Part shown: one piece after another, positions 51,932-60,637 of the stretch | Layout of the letters: each line of letters begins with the position of its first letter | Numbering within the stretch: the first letter of the stretch is position 1 | DNA from: Ancylomarina salipaludis | Lineage (GTDB): Bacteria > Bacteroidota > Bacteroidia > Bacteroidales > Marinifilaceae | DNA length: 64,000 nt | Direction of reading: 5' to 3' | NCBI RefSeq assembly: GCF_004122035.1 | Contig: NZ_SAXA01000012.1 | Location: 1 to 64,000, forward strand | Translations under genes and position numbers: made by a program | Notes under the pieces: model-generated | Databases searched by the model: none | What the model was told of the DNA's origin: nothing | The model's input: only the letters and a program-made list of their open reading frames with translations

Positions 51932-53422
51932 ATGAAAAAATACATATATATATTGTTTGTTATGAACGTCCTTTGGGGATGCGATTCATATTTGGAGGAG
52001 GCGCCTTCAAAGTCAACAAACTTGCCACTTGAGACCATAGAACAGCTGGATGCTTTACTTGGGAATTACTCTTATTTCTATCAAGATGGAAGTCGAAACG
52101 CTGTTTTGTGTACTGATGATTGGGAAGTGTCCAAATCTTTGTATGACGGATACAATGGATCTGCATACCGATCTATGGAAATCGCTCAGGTTTCAACATG
52201 GGATGTGGAAAATACAGCCTATGATGGAAGAGAATACCTTTGGAGTGGTGAGTATACTAAAATCTTTTATGCCAATATGGTTTTATATTATTTGGATGCT
52301 GTAACCGGATCGGAAGAGCAAAAGGCAGAACTTAAAGCTGAAGCATACTTAATTAAGGCATACAGTTATTGGTTGTTGGTTAATAATTTTTGCTTGCCAT
52401 ACGATGAATCAACAAAGAATGAATTGGGAATATCCTTAAAGAATTCAGTTTCTTTTGAGGAATCGATAGCACGCAGTACTCTTGAAGAGACTTACATTGA
52501 GATTGAAAATTGCCTTGAGGAAGCCCTTAAGTTGAAAAGTACAATTGTAAAAGGAGGAACTTTCAGACCTTGGCGAGGAAATTCATCAGCGGCGAAAGCA
52601 TTTGCTGCACGCTATTATTTAAGTGTGAATAACTATACGAAAGCCTTGCAATATGCCAATGCCGCTTTAGGTGAATATTCCGAACTATTCGATTACAATA
52701 GCGAAATGGCATTTTATGAGTCAACCGTAACTGTGAACAATGAAGAGGTCGAGGTAAATTACCCTGATACATATAATTTTACCACTTCGGATATTCTTTC
52801 ATACAAAGAATTCTATTACGCCAGAGTGTCTTATCACGGCTACGCATGGTATGTCCCAAGTCAAACATTAATGGGCTTGTACGATAAGGATACAGATTTA
52901 AGATACAAGTATAATTTTGTGGAAAATTATTCCTATACTCGTGATCGAACTGGAATCAGTTATCCCGGATACGTTGCTATGGGAATGTATAATATCCCTT
53001 CCGGACCAACCACTTCTGAAATGATTTTGATAAAAGCCGAAGCCATGGCCAGAACCGGCAATTGGCAGGATGCCATGAATGTGTTGGAGCAATTACGTAT
53101 AAAGAGAATCGATTCGAACAAGTATGTTGAGTTGACTGCCAATTCACAAGAAGAAGCGGTTAAACTTATTATGAAGGAAAGAAGAATAGAAAGACCATTT
53201 GTTTTCACATGGTACGATTACAGACGTTACAATACGAACGAAGTAGATTACGATGATGTGAATCTGTCAAGAGAGTTTTATCCTTATAACAGTTCAACGG
53301 TGTTGAATGGAGAACCTCTTGTAACCTATGAACTAAAAAAAGGGGACAGAAAATGGGCCAGACCAATTCCAAATACTGAAGTAGAGTCAAGTTTAGGCGA
53401 AATCAAACAAAACACTTATTAG
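51932..53422 (+). CDS. SusD/RagB-family surface lipoprotein (locus 3)
   Basis: A protein of 496 residues with a lipobox-like end of the signal peptide (VLWGCDSYLEEAP). The SusD helices include ELKAEAYLIKAYSYWLLVNNFCLPYD, and the C-terminal part contains MILIKAEAMARTGNWQDAMNVLEQLR and RPFVFTWYDYRRYN. The final strand motif IPNTEVESSLGEIKQNTY replaces the usual NPR end. It begins 20 bases after susC 3. Confidence 0.92.
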   Translation: MKKYIYILFVMNVLWGCDSYLEEAPSKSTNLPLETIEQLDALLGNYSYFYQDGSRNAVLCTDDWEVSKSLYDGYNGSAYRSMEIAQVSTWDVENTAYDGREYLWSGEYTKIFYANMVLYYLDAVTGSEEQKAELKAEAYLIKAYSYWLLVNNFCLPYDESTKNELGISLKNSVSFEESIARSTLEETYIEIENCLEEALKLKSTIVKGGTFRPWRGNSSAAKAFAARYYLSVNNYTKALQYANAALGEYSELFDYNSEMAFYESTVTVNNEEVEVNYPDTYNFTTSDILSYKEFYYARVSYHGYAWYVPSQTLMGLYDKDTDLRYKYNFVENYSYTRDRTGISYPGYVAMGMYNIPSGPTTSEMILIKAEAMARTGNWQDAMNVLEQLRIKRIDSNKYVELTANSQEEAVKLIMKERRIERPFVFTWYDYRRYNTNEVDYDDVNLSREFYPYNSSTVLNGEPLVTYELKKGDRKWARPIPNTEVESSLGEIKQNTY

Positions 53423-53430
53423 AAAGAAAA

Positions 53431-53476
53431 AGTTCGGTAGTTCTCGGTTTTTCTACCAATGGAGTTCTACCGAACT
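53431..53476 (+). promoter_or_regulatory. Stem behind susD 3
   Basis: AGTTCGGTAG (53431-53440) and CTACCGAACT (53467-53476) pair perfectly across 26 bases. No T run follows, so it may be an mRNA 3'-end or processing stem rather than a true terminator. The remaining ~225 bases up to the next gene show no further feature. Confidence 0.55.
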
Positions 53477-53703
53477 CATGCTACTGTATCATTAATGATA
53501 TGGCAGCAAATGGGATTGTTCTGCTTTTTTTAATAGGCTGCTAAACTATTGTCTGGTAAGGACATTTTAGAATCCAAATTTACCTGGTCGTCTTCCTTAA
53601 CGGGACGTTAATTAAAACGACTATGGTATTCTTCAAATCGATCATGCAGGCTTTGACTATCGTTTGTAATTGATCAGGTATATAATCATTGAATTTATTA
53701 ATT

Positions 53704-54837
53704 ATGCAACGAAAGTATCTTAGACAATTAGTGCTACCATTTGTTTTCATTTGTTTTTATTCTTGTAACAAAAAAAGTCCTTGTATAGAAGGAACCATCT
53801 CTGGTGAGAACTGGGAGAAAATTTATTTATATTCTGAAAGTCGTAAGGAACCATTAGATTCAGCTGTTGTTAGAGATGATCGGTTTAAAATAGATACGAA
53901 AAATCTGAAAAGCCAAATCTGTTATATCGGAAGGGATAGGAATACCGTACCATTATTTATTGTTCCTGCTCCCATTAAAGCATCATTAGATATTACCAAC
54001 GGAAAGATTTCAATGGAAGTGTCCGGATCTCCTGAGCATGTCATGTTTGAAGAGTTTAATAAGGGTTTGAGAGAATCAAAAGAGCTGAAAGATTTGAAGT
54101 TTTGTGAGGAAAAAATAAAGAAAGCAAAACAAAACAGCAATGATTCATTGAGAGACCAACTAAATAAAGAATGTCGGAGCCTCAGTGACAAATATTGGCA
54201 AATGGTTAATCGTAAAACCGAGCAATTGATTGAAAAAAATCAGAATTCTCCTTTTGGTTTATACCTGTTTTATAAACGGTTCGTCTATTTTAAAAACTTC
54301 TATACTCAGGAAAAAATTGATGAAATTCGTCATAATTATAAAAGTTTAGGAGCAAAAGCATTAGTGTCACTATGGTCTGAAAAAATTGAACAAACCTTAA
54401 CACGATTCGAAAACAGCGTTGTTGGGAGAATGGCTCCCGATTTTTCAGGAACCGATACATTAGGGATAACCAAAAGATTGAGTGACTTCAAGGGGAAATA
54501 CGTTTTGGTTGATTTTTGGGCTAGCTGGTGTTATTGGTGCAGATTGGAAACTCCTTATTTTAAAAAGGCCATCGATTTGTTTGACAAAGATCAATTGGCT
54601 GTAGTGGGGGTTTCATTTGATAGTAAAGAAAATAGTTGGAAACAAGCCATTGAAGAAGATGGCAGTCATTGGAATCAATTATTGGTTTCACAAGAGGAGA
54701 TGAGCCAAATTAAGAATGCTTATGCTTTTAGTGGGATTCCTCATATTATTTTGCTTGATCCTCAAGGAAAGATATTGGCTAGAGAACTCAGAGGAGAAGA
54801 AATTATTAATGCAGTACAAAAACACATAGAAAATTAA
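53704..54837 (+). CDS. TlpA-like thioredoxin lipoprotein (locus 3)
   Basis: A protein of 377 residues. The ATG at 53704 gives the signal peptide and lipobox (ICFYSCNKK); a TTG at 53689 is in frame. An N-terminal DUF4369-type beta module (CIEGTISGENWEKIYLYSE...) is followed by a Lys-rich helical spacer. The thioredoxin domain has redox site FWASWCYWCRLETPYF and cis-Pro strand SGIPHIILLD. The two residues between the cysteines (Tyr-Trp) are unusual against Gly-Pro or Ser-Pro in the other copies and may shift its redox potential. The next TlpA-like gene follows after 3 bases. Confidence 0.88.
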   Translation: MQRKYLRQLVLPFVFICFYSCNKKSPCIEGTISGENWEKIYLYSESRKEPLDSAVVRDDRFKIDTKNLKSQICYIGRDRNTVPLFIVPAPIKASLDITNGKISMEVSGSPEHVMFEEFNKGLRESKELKDLKFCEEKIKKAKQNSNDSLRDQLNKECRSLSDKYWQMVNRKTEQLIEKNQNSPFGLYLFYKRFVYFKNFYTQEKIDEIRHNYKSLGAKALVSLWSEKIEQTLTRFENSVVGRMAPDFSGTDTLGITKRLSDFKGKYVLVDFWASWCYWCRLETPYFKKAIDLFDKDQLAVVGVSFDSKENSWKQAIEEDGSHWNQLLVSQEEMSQIKNAYAFSGIPHIILLDPQGKILARELRGEEIINAVQKHIEN

Positions 54838-54840
54838 GAT

Positions 54841-56202
54841 ATGAACACACAAAATATGAAATATTATTTAAAGTATATTGCTCTGTTTTTCGTTATTTTT
54901 GGATGGGTTGGCTGTGTACAGTCACAAAAGCAAACAGTAAAACTAAAAGGGCAATTGGTAAATTTTGACAAAACGATTAAGATGGGGAGTCAAGATCCAC
55001 AGGCAATTCTATTAAAGGAAGGAGTGGAGATTCATTTGAGTGATTCCAACCGTTTTGAAATTGAACTAAATCTAAAAAAACCGACTTATTTTAAGTTAGG
55101 CAGGAATACATTGTACTTGCAGCCGGGCTATAACCTGGAGGTTTACATTGATAAAGATTATCCTACTCATGCCAAATTTAAGGGGGTTGGAGCTGAACCT
55201 AACAGGTATCTTATTTACAAACCTTTTCCAAAAGCAGGCTCTTTTTTACGAGCTGGTCATCTGATAAAATCAAATCGTTCGTATGAATTTATAAAGACAG
55301 AAATTGAGAAAAAGATGACTGAATTTATGGATTCGTTAAATGTTTATCAGAATTTGCCTAAAAGTTTTGTAGAATTAGAGAAGACACGAAATTACCTAAG
55401 TGCAGCCATCTCTTTTAATGCTTACCCAGGGTATTTGCGTTTTGCAGGTAAATTTAAAAATAAGGAGGAAAGTCAGACTGCTTATGAGTTTGCGGCAGCA
55501 AGTGTTAAGGACGATTTTAAAAAGTATGTGGATTTGGCAGGAGCACATCCTGAATATTTGCAGTTGGAAGAGTTTCGTGATGTTGTATTTAAACGGTTAT
55601 GGAATGAAAAAGACCTAGAGTTTACAGCGGAAATAGACGATTTTATTAAAGCTTATCAAATCATTAATCAATTAGGTTTTCGTGGACCTGTACAGGAAGT
55701 GTTGAATGAAAAAGTAAAGCTTGTTCAGGAGTTAAAAACTGATTCTTATAAATCAGTATTGGATAAAGCATTTGAAAAGTACAATACCTTGCTTCCAGGT
55801 AAAGACGGCCCTGATTTCCAGATAACTGATTTAATGGGGAAATCGATAAATAAAACAGATTTCAAAGGTAAAATATTAGTCGTTGACCTTTGGGCAACAT
55901 GGTGTGGACCTTGTAAGGCCGAATCGCCTTATTTCGAAGCATTGGCTAAAGAGTTTGCCTATGATAAGGTTACGTTTATATCAGTTTGTATAGATAGCAA
56001 AGAGTCAGTTTGGAGGAAATATCTTGAAAAACATGAAAAAACGTCTTTGCAATACATGGCCGATAGATCAGAGTTTCAAAACTATCTGATTAATGGTATT
56101 CCTCGTTTTATGGTATTCGACAAGGATGGGAAAATTATTGATGCCTTTGCACCCCGTCCCTCGGATGAAAAGTTTAAGCAATTGATACAAAGATCTTTGT
56201 AA
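54841..56202 (+). CDS. TlpA-like thioredoxin lipoprotein (paralogue B)
   Basis: A protein of 453 residues (an ATG at 54856 would remove five residues). The lipobox-like end is GWVGCVQS. It has the same plan as 30574-31902: beta module, long helical region, thioredoxin domain with LWATWCGPCKAESPYF and GIPRFMVFDKDGKIIDAFAPRPS. The two proteins share blocks along their full length and each closes its Sus locus, so a cassette of thioredoxin genes has been duplicated with the loci. It lies 3 bases behind the preceding thioredoxin gene, so the two form one unit. Confidence 0.88.
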   Translation: MNTQNMKYYLKYIALFFVIFGWVGCVQSQKQTVKLKGQLVNFDKTIKMGSQDPQAILLKEGVEIHLSDSNRFEIELNLKKPTYFKLGRNTLYLQPGYNLEVYIDKDYPTHAKFKGVGAEPNRYLIYKPFPKAGSFLRAGHLIKSNRSYEFIKTEIEKKMTEFMDSLNVYQNLPKSFVELEKTRNYLSAAISFNAYPGYLRFAGKFKNKEESQTAYEFAAASVKDDFKKYVDLAGAHPEYLQLEEFRDVVFKRLWNEKDLEFTAEIDDFIKAYQIINQLGFRGPVQEVLNEKVKLVQELKTDSYKSVLDKAFEKYNTLLPGKDGPDFQITDLMGKSINKTDFKGKILVVDLWATWCGPCKAESPYFEALAKEFAYDKVTFISVCIDSKESVWRKYLEKHEKTSLQYMADRSEFQNYLINGIPRFMVFDKDGKIIDAFAPRPSDEKFKQLIQRSL

Positions 56203-56256
56203 GAAATCGTTTTGATTATTAGAATTTTAGAGTTCATATAATGAATTTTGTTTGTT

Positions 56257-56285
56257 ACCACCTCCAGCTTGGGGGTGGTTTTTTT
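56257..56285 (+). terminator. Terminator of Sus locus 3
   Basis: ACCACCTCC and GGGGGTGGT form a stem with a short loop, followed by T7. The T run begins the 26-bp repeat at 56279-56304. Confidence 0.88.
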
Positions 56286-56304
56286 GTTCACCTAAGTTTA
56301 GAAA
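56279..56304. repeat. 26-bp exact repeat, copy 2
   Basis: T7 plus GTTCACCTAAGTTTAGAAA, identical to 34158-34183. Confidence 0.75.
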
Positions 56305-56456
56305 ATTGATTACGATTTTAAAGCCTTATTAAGGTAAGGCTAATGTATGCAATAGGGCTGGTCTTTTAGTTTTTAGTCAGATCAAAAATACATGTTATAA
56401 GTTATCCTCTTTAAAATTGCTCCGGTTTAGAACTAACATCTGATTTTAAATTATTA

Positions 56457-56501
56457 TTTGATATATCAAATAAATGCTGTATATTTGTTTGATATGTCAA
56501 A
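56457..56501 (+). promoter_or_regulatory. Promoter and twin MarR operators
   Basis: TTTG (56457-56460) and TATATTTG (56480-56487) are spaced 19 bases, an ideal Bacteroidota promoter. Two 14-bp inverted repeats overlay it: TTTGATATATCAAA at 56457-56470, covering the -33 box, and TTTGATATGTCAAA at 56488-56501, at the expected start of transcription. This is the layout of autorepression by a MarR dimer. Confidence 0.8.
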
Positions 56502-56505
56502 TAAT

Positions 56506-56949
56506 ATGAAATTCAACACACCAACCACCACAGTACTTTACTCAATTGAGGAAACAGTAAAAGCTTACCGTAAATTATGCCAACAGAATATTTCTAAAGT
56601 GGTACCTAATATTACGGTAGACCAGGCTTTAATTCTAATTGTTATTGACCGTAATAATATGAGTCAATCTGAAATTGCAGATCTGGTATTTAAAGATTAC
56701 GCCTCAATGACTCGAATTGTTAAGCTGATGATTGATAAAAATTATTTAAGCAAAGCACTTGATGATCATGACAAGCGAAAAACAAAGTTAAAAATCACTG
56801 AACTTGGAAAAGCAATCATAGAAAAATTAAACCCCATGATTGAACTGAACAGAGAAACTGCATTAAATGCTTTAACAGATAAGGAGTTAGAGCAATTGCA
56901 TAAAATCCTAAGTAAAATCACTCAAAATTGTCAAATCCCCAAGAAATGA
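56506..56949 (+). CDS. MarR-family transcriptional regulator
   Basis: A protein of 147 residues from the ATG at 56506. In-frame starts at 56458 and 56494 fall inside the operators. A winged helix-turn-helix is at about residues 35-105 (MSQSEIADLVFKDYASMTRIVKLMIDKNYLSKALDDHDKRKTKLKITELG, with the wing DDHDKRK), flanked by dimerisation helices. It should repress its own operon by binding the two TTTGATAT repeats and respond to an unknown small ligand. The downstream serine hydrolase overlaps it by an ATGA junction, so the two are translationally coupled. Confidence 0.9.
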   Translation: MKFNTPTTTVLYSIEETVKAYRKLCQQNISKVVPNITVDQALILIVIDRNNMSQSEIADLVFKDYASMTRIVKLMIDKNYLSKALDDHDKRKTKLKITELGKAIIEKLNPMIELNRETALNALTDKELEQLHKILSKITQNCQIPKK

Positions 56950-58250
56950 AATATTTTACACTTGTAATTTTGTTTATAACAAGCCTGGCCCATTCTCAAA
57001 ATAAGTCAAAGCTGGAATGTTATATGGATGCTCAGGCGAGCGTTAATCATTTTTCCGGAACTGTATTAATCACAAAAAACGATTCGGTTTTACTCAAAAA
57101 AGCCTATGGCTTGGCTGATTATGAATGGCAAATACCCAATACAATAGATACCAAATTTAGTTTAGCCTCTGTTTCAAAACAATTTACCGCTGTAGCTATT
57201 TTACAACTCATTGAACAAGGCAAAATTTCTCTTGAAGATAAGCTGACGAAGTATTACCCCAGTTTTCCGAATGGAGACAGGATTACAATCAAAATGATGC
57301 TGACTCATAATGCCGGATTTCAAATGGACTATGATGAGTTGTATTTGGCAAAAACATCATTAGATAAAGATTCTGTTGCTAATTATATCATGCAAAAACC
57401 GCTTTTGTTTCAACCAGGCACCAAGACAGCCTATAGTAATATTGGCTATTATTTACTTGCTCGCATCATCGAAAACGTTTCGAATCAGACTTATGCGGCT
57501 TATCTAAAAACCAACTTATTTAATAAGTCGATGATGCACAATACAGGCATTAGTACAAACGATTCAATCGTATCTAAATTGGCCAAAACGTATTATTTAA
57601 AAGACAATAAATTGATAAAGAATCCATATATAAACTGGAATTTTAATATTGGTCACGATGGTGTGTATAGTACCGTTGAGGATTTAGATTTATGGAATAA
57701 AGCCTTATTTGAAAGTTCAGTTTTACTCAACGACGCGTCTAAAAGGAAAATGTTTACCTCGTATAATGACCATCATTTTGGATTGGGGTTGTTAATCAAT
57801 CCTTTTTACAATCACAATCATCAATTAATTGCTCACGATGGTGGTTTTTTTGGAGCGATGACATCCTTTAATAAATTTACGGATGACGGTGTTTTTATCA
57901 CTGTATTATCCAATAATCAATCTCCGTCATATTTAATTGCTTACGGGCTTGCTGCAATTGTTTTTGATAAGCCCGTTGAACTTCCCTACAAACATATTCC
58001 CATCAGTTTAAACCCTACTGTTTATGATGACTACATCGGAAGGTATGAGAATGTTATCATTTTTAAAAAGAATGAAAAACTGTACTATCAGGATGAGGAT
58101 ATTGAATTAATTCCGGAATCTAGAATCAAATTTTTTCGATCAGATAATTCGAACAGAACAATTGAATTTGTTAGAAACGAAAAAGGAAAAGTCGCAGAAC
58201 TAATAGTCACAAAAGCAGGAGTGAAAGAGATTAAAAAAAGAAACCCATAG
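56946..58250 (+). CDS. Serine hydrolase, beta-lactamase / penicillin-binding-like family
   Basis: A protein of 434 residues. A signal peptide (about 1-18, ending AHSQ) is followed by a class C beta-lactamase-like domain. The nucleophile motif is SVSK (SLASVSKQFTAVAILQL), the tyrosine motif is in TAYSNIGYYLLARII, and a HDGGFFGAM segment stands for the third motif. A C-terminal beta region of about 90 residues follows (the YDDYIGRYENVIIFKK part). Such enzymes act as peptidases or esterases and only rarely as true beta-lactamases. The start is placed at the ATGA overlap with marR; a start at 56928 lies within the regulator gene. Confidence 0.88.
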   Translation: MKYFTLVILFITSLAHSQNKSKLECYMDAQASVNHFSGTVLITKNDSVLLKKAYGLADYEWQIPNTIDTKFSLASVSKQFTAVAILQLIEQGKISLEDKLTKYYPSFPNGDRITIKMMLTHNAGFQMDYDELYLAKTSLDKDSVANYIMQKPLLFQPGTKTAYSNIGYYLLARIIENVSNQTYAAYLKTNLFNKSMMHNTGISTNDSIVSKLAKTYYLKDNKLIKNPYINWNFNIGHDGVYSTVEDLDLWNKALFESSVLLNDASKRKMFTSYNDHHFGLGLLINPFYNHNHQLIAHDGGFFGAMTSFNKFTDDGVFITVLSNNQSPSYLIAYGLAAIVFDKPVELPYKHIPISLNPTVYDDYIGRYENVIIFKKNEKLYYQDEDIELIPESRIKFFRSDNSNRTIEFVRNEKGKVAELIVTKAGVKEIKKRNP

Positions 58251-58372
58251 GGGCTCCATCTCATAACGAAAATATGAGCGTAAATAATAGAAGGACAAGT
58301 TTAAGTGACATCATTGATCTATGACTCATTAACCATTCGATTTTCTGAAAAATAACTTAAAACAAGACCTAT

Positions 58373-59800
58373 ATGAAAAAAATAATCTACCTATTAACAG
58401 TCGTTGTTTTCTTCTCTTGCACGAATGACAAATCAGTTTTATATCAGGATAGTAAAGTTGCTGAAATCAGCAATTATCTTGACACTTTAGATGGTTTTAG
58501 CGGGGTCGTTTTAATTGCCAAAAATGACAGTATTGTGTTTAAAAAGACTTATGGATTTGCTCATTTAGGTCATCGGGTGAAAAATAATACGGAAACAAAA
58601 TTTACTTATGCCTCAATAGGCAAATCATTTACAGCGGTTGCCATCTTTCAATTGATTCAAGCAGGGAAATTGGCGTTAGATGATCCTATTGGAAAATTTT
58701 TTCCCAATTATCCTAATAAAATTGCAAGAGATTCGATTACAATCAGACTGCTCTTGACTCACCGAAGTGGTTTGCCTAATTATTTTGCCACCGAGACGTT
58801 TAAGAATACCTCAAAAGACCAATTTAGAAGCATAGAAAGTCTTACGTTTTTGTATGAAAATAAGCCTTTGGAGTTTAAGCCAGATGAAGCGTTTGCCTAC
58901 AGAAACACAAATTATATTTTATTGGGCAGAATCATTGAAAAAGTAACACAAACATCCTACGAACAGTATATTAAAGACAATGTTTTTTCGCTGGCAAAAA
59001 TGGAAAATACCGGTAATTTCGACATCGATCATCCTATTAACAATGCTGCTGAAAATTACACTCTTTCTGATACATACCCCAATAAACTTCAGAAGACTTT
59101 TTTTATGGGTACCGTTAAAGGCGGTCCCGCAGGTGGCGGTTTCTCAACGCTCAACGACTTGTATCAGTTTGCTACGGCATTCAAAAATAAGCACTTATTA
59201 AATGCGAGCTATACGGCTATAATGAAAACGGAACCCGAAAGTGGTTCATACGGGTATGGAATGCAATTTGCCGGAGCAGCGGGGTCTGGTATATACGGAC
59301 ACAGTGGCGGGCATTTTGGTGTCGGGGCTGAATGGCGGGTATTCGAAAAACAAAACTATACCGTAGTTCTTTTAACCAATAAAGATTTGGATCAGGGATT
59401 TTTGGATGCTCGTTTTTTTATAGAGAAAACCATTTCAGGGAGCACACCCAAATTAGAGGCTTATTTTTTTACAAAGAAAGTTGTAAAAGCCTGCTTGTAT
59501 GATGGTGTTGAATACGCCACTAAAATGATGAAGGATTCCAACTCTAAATTATCAGAAATAGACCTCAATGCTAAAGGATATGAAATGATAAAAAGGGGGA
59601 ATTACCCCAAAGCAATTGAATTGTTTAAACTAGAGACTCTTGCTTTCCCCAATTCTTATGATGCTTACGATTCTCTTGGAGAAGCTTACATGAATAATGG
59701 TAATCCCCAAAAGGCAATTAAAAATTATAAAAAGAGTTTAGCTCTAAACTCTGATAACCTTAATGCCAAAGAAAAAATAAAAGAATTGACCAATAGTTAA
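58373..59800 (+). CDS. Serine hydrolase with C-terminal TPR, lipoprotein
   Basis: A protein of 475 residues with a lipobox (VFFSCTND). The beta-lactamase-like domain has SIGK (YASIGKSFTAVAIFQL), a YRNTNYILLGRII tyrosine motif and a HSGGHFG third motif. The last ~75 residues form tetratricopeptide helices (AKGYEMIKRGNYPKAIELFKLE and YDSLGEAYMNNGNPQKAIKNYKKSLALN). It is a paralogue of the preceding hydrolase but anchored to the membrane and with a TPR instead of the beta extension. It lies 122 bases behind it with a terminator at 59896, so it may belong to the same MarR-controlled unit. Confidence 0.88.
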   Translation: MKKIIYLLTVVVFFSCTNDKSVLYQDSKVAEISNYLDTLDGFSGVVLIAKNDSIVFKKTYGFAHLGHRVKNNTETKFTYASIGKSFTAVAIFQLIQAGKLALDDPIGKFFPNYPNKIARDSITIRLLLTHRSGLPNYFATETFKNTSKDQFRSIESLTFLYENKPLEFKPDEAFAYRNTNYILLGRIIEKVTQTSYEQYIKDNVFSLAKMENTGNFDIDHPINNAAENYTLSDTYPNKLQKTFFMGTVKGGPAGGGFSTLNDLYQFATAFKNKHLLNASYTAIMKTEPESGSYGYGMQFAGAAGSGIYGHSGGHFGVGAEWRVFEKQNYTVVLLTNKDLDQGFLDARFFIEKTISGSTPKLEAYFFTKKVVKACLYDGVEYATKMMKDSNSKLSEIDLNAKGYEMIKRGNYPKAIELFKLETLAFPNSYDAYDSLGEAYMNNGNPQKAIKNYKKSLALNSDNLNAKEKIKELTNS

Positions 59801-59895
59801 ATGCGATGCTGAAGATATTGTAAATCCCGATGTAAAATTCTAAGTGCTAACTGAATTTAATCGCATGTCGGTTTTCTGTCTTTTTAAATTTGCAG

Positions 59896-59920
59896 GCCAT
59901 CCTTTGGGGTGGCTTTTGTT
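59896..59920 (+). terminator. Terminator of the serine hydrolase genes
   Basis: GCCATCC (59896-59902) and GGGTGGC (59907-59913) pair over a 4-base loop, followed by a T-rich tail. It is nearly the same stem as at 32057. Confidence 0.75.
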
Positions 59921-59996
59921 TTATTTTGTCGCCTAAATCTTATATATAGCTTGAAATTTGGCTAAAAATATTCTTTATATATCTTTACGCCGACCT

Positions 59997-60563
59997 ATGA
60001 ACCTAACTAATGACCATATTCGTCAAATTGCCAAAGGTGATTTGAAATCGTTTAGAGAGATGTATGAAAATATGTTTCACTCTCTGTGTTTATATGGTTA
60101 CAAAATGATTTCAAATGAGGATGTTGTGGCTGATATTGTGCAGGAAGCTTTCATCACAGTCTGGAATAAACGCGAAGAGTTTAATTCTCTAGTGGGAACT
60201 AAATCTTATCTCTATACAGTTGTTCGTAACAATATTTTAAATCATATCCGTGATTTAAGAACGGTATCCATCGAGAATCATTCAGCAAAAGATGTGGAAG
60301 ATGAGGTGGAATTTAATTCTCAAATATTAAAGGAGGAGTCGTACAAATTGGTGCGGGATGCCGTTAAAAATTTACCCGATCAAACTCGTAAAATCATCAG
60401 TCTGACCTTAAATGGCTGTTTAAATCAGGAAATAGCAGACGAATTGGGTATCTCAATCAATTCTGTAAAAACGCTTAAAAAGGCGGGTTATGCCAAGTTG
60501 AGGGAGAAACTCCATAAACATGTTTTTGCCCTTCTTTTTATTACGGATATTCTTAATTCGTAA
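59997..60563 (+). CDS. ECF RNA polymerase sigma factor (Sus locus 4)
   Basis: A protein of 188 residues with region 2 (FHSLCLYGYKMISNEDVVADIVQEAFITVWNKREEF) and region 4 (LPDQTRKIISLTLNGCLNQEIADELGISINSVKTLKKAG). It has a hydrophobic C-terminal tail (HVFALLFITDILNS). The ATG at 59997 is preferred over a TTG at 59958. The fecR gene follows after only 74 bases, the shortest gap of the four loci, and that gap contains the ACTCACCC element. Confidence 0.92.
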   Translation: MNLTNDHIRQIAKGDLKSFREMYENMFHSLCLYGYKMISNEDVVADIVQEAFITVWNKREEFNSLVGTKSYLYTVVRNNILNHIRDLRTVSIENHSAKDVEDEVEFNSQILKEESYKLVRDAVKNLPDQTRKIISLTLNGCLNQEIADELGISINSVKTLKKAGYAKLREKLHKHVFALLFITDILNS

Positions 60564-60587
60564 ATTTTACAAGAAATTTCATTTTTC

Positions 60588-60595
60588 ACTCACCC
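60588..60595 (+). promoter_or_regulatory. ACTCACCC element upstream of fecR 4
   Basis: ACTCACCC is followed about 11 bases later by TTTTTCGAGTATATAGG and then 20-odd bases later by the fecR start codon. Spacing and flanking bases resemble those before fecR 1. Confidence 0.5.
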
Positions 60596-60637
60596 GCTTT
60601 TCATTTTTCGAGTATATAGGTAAACCAATACTTAAAA

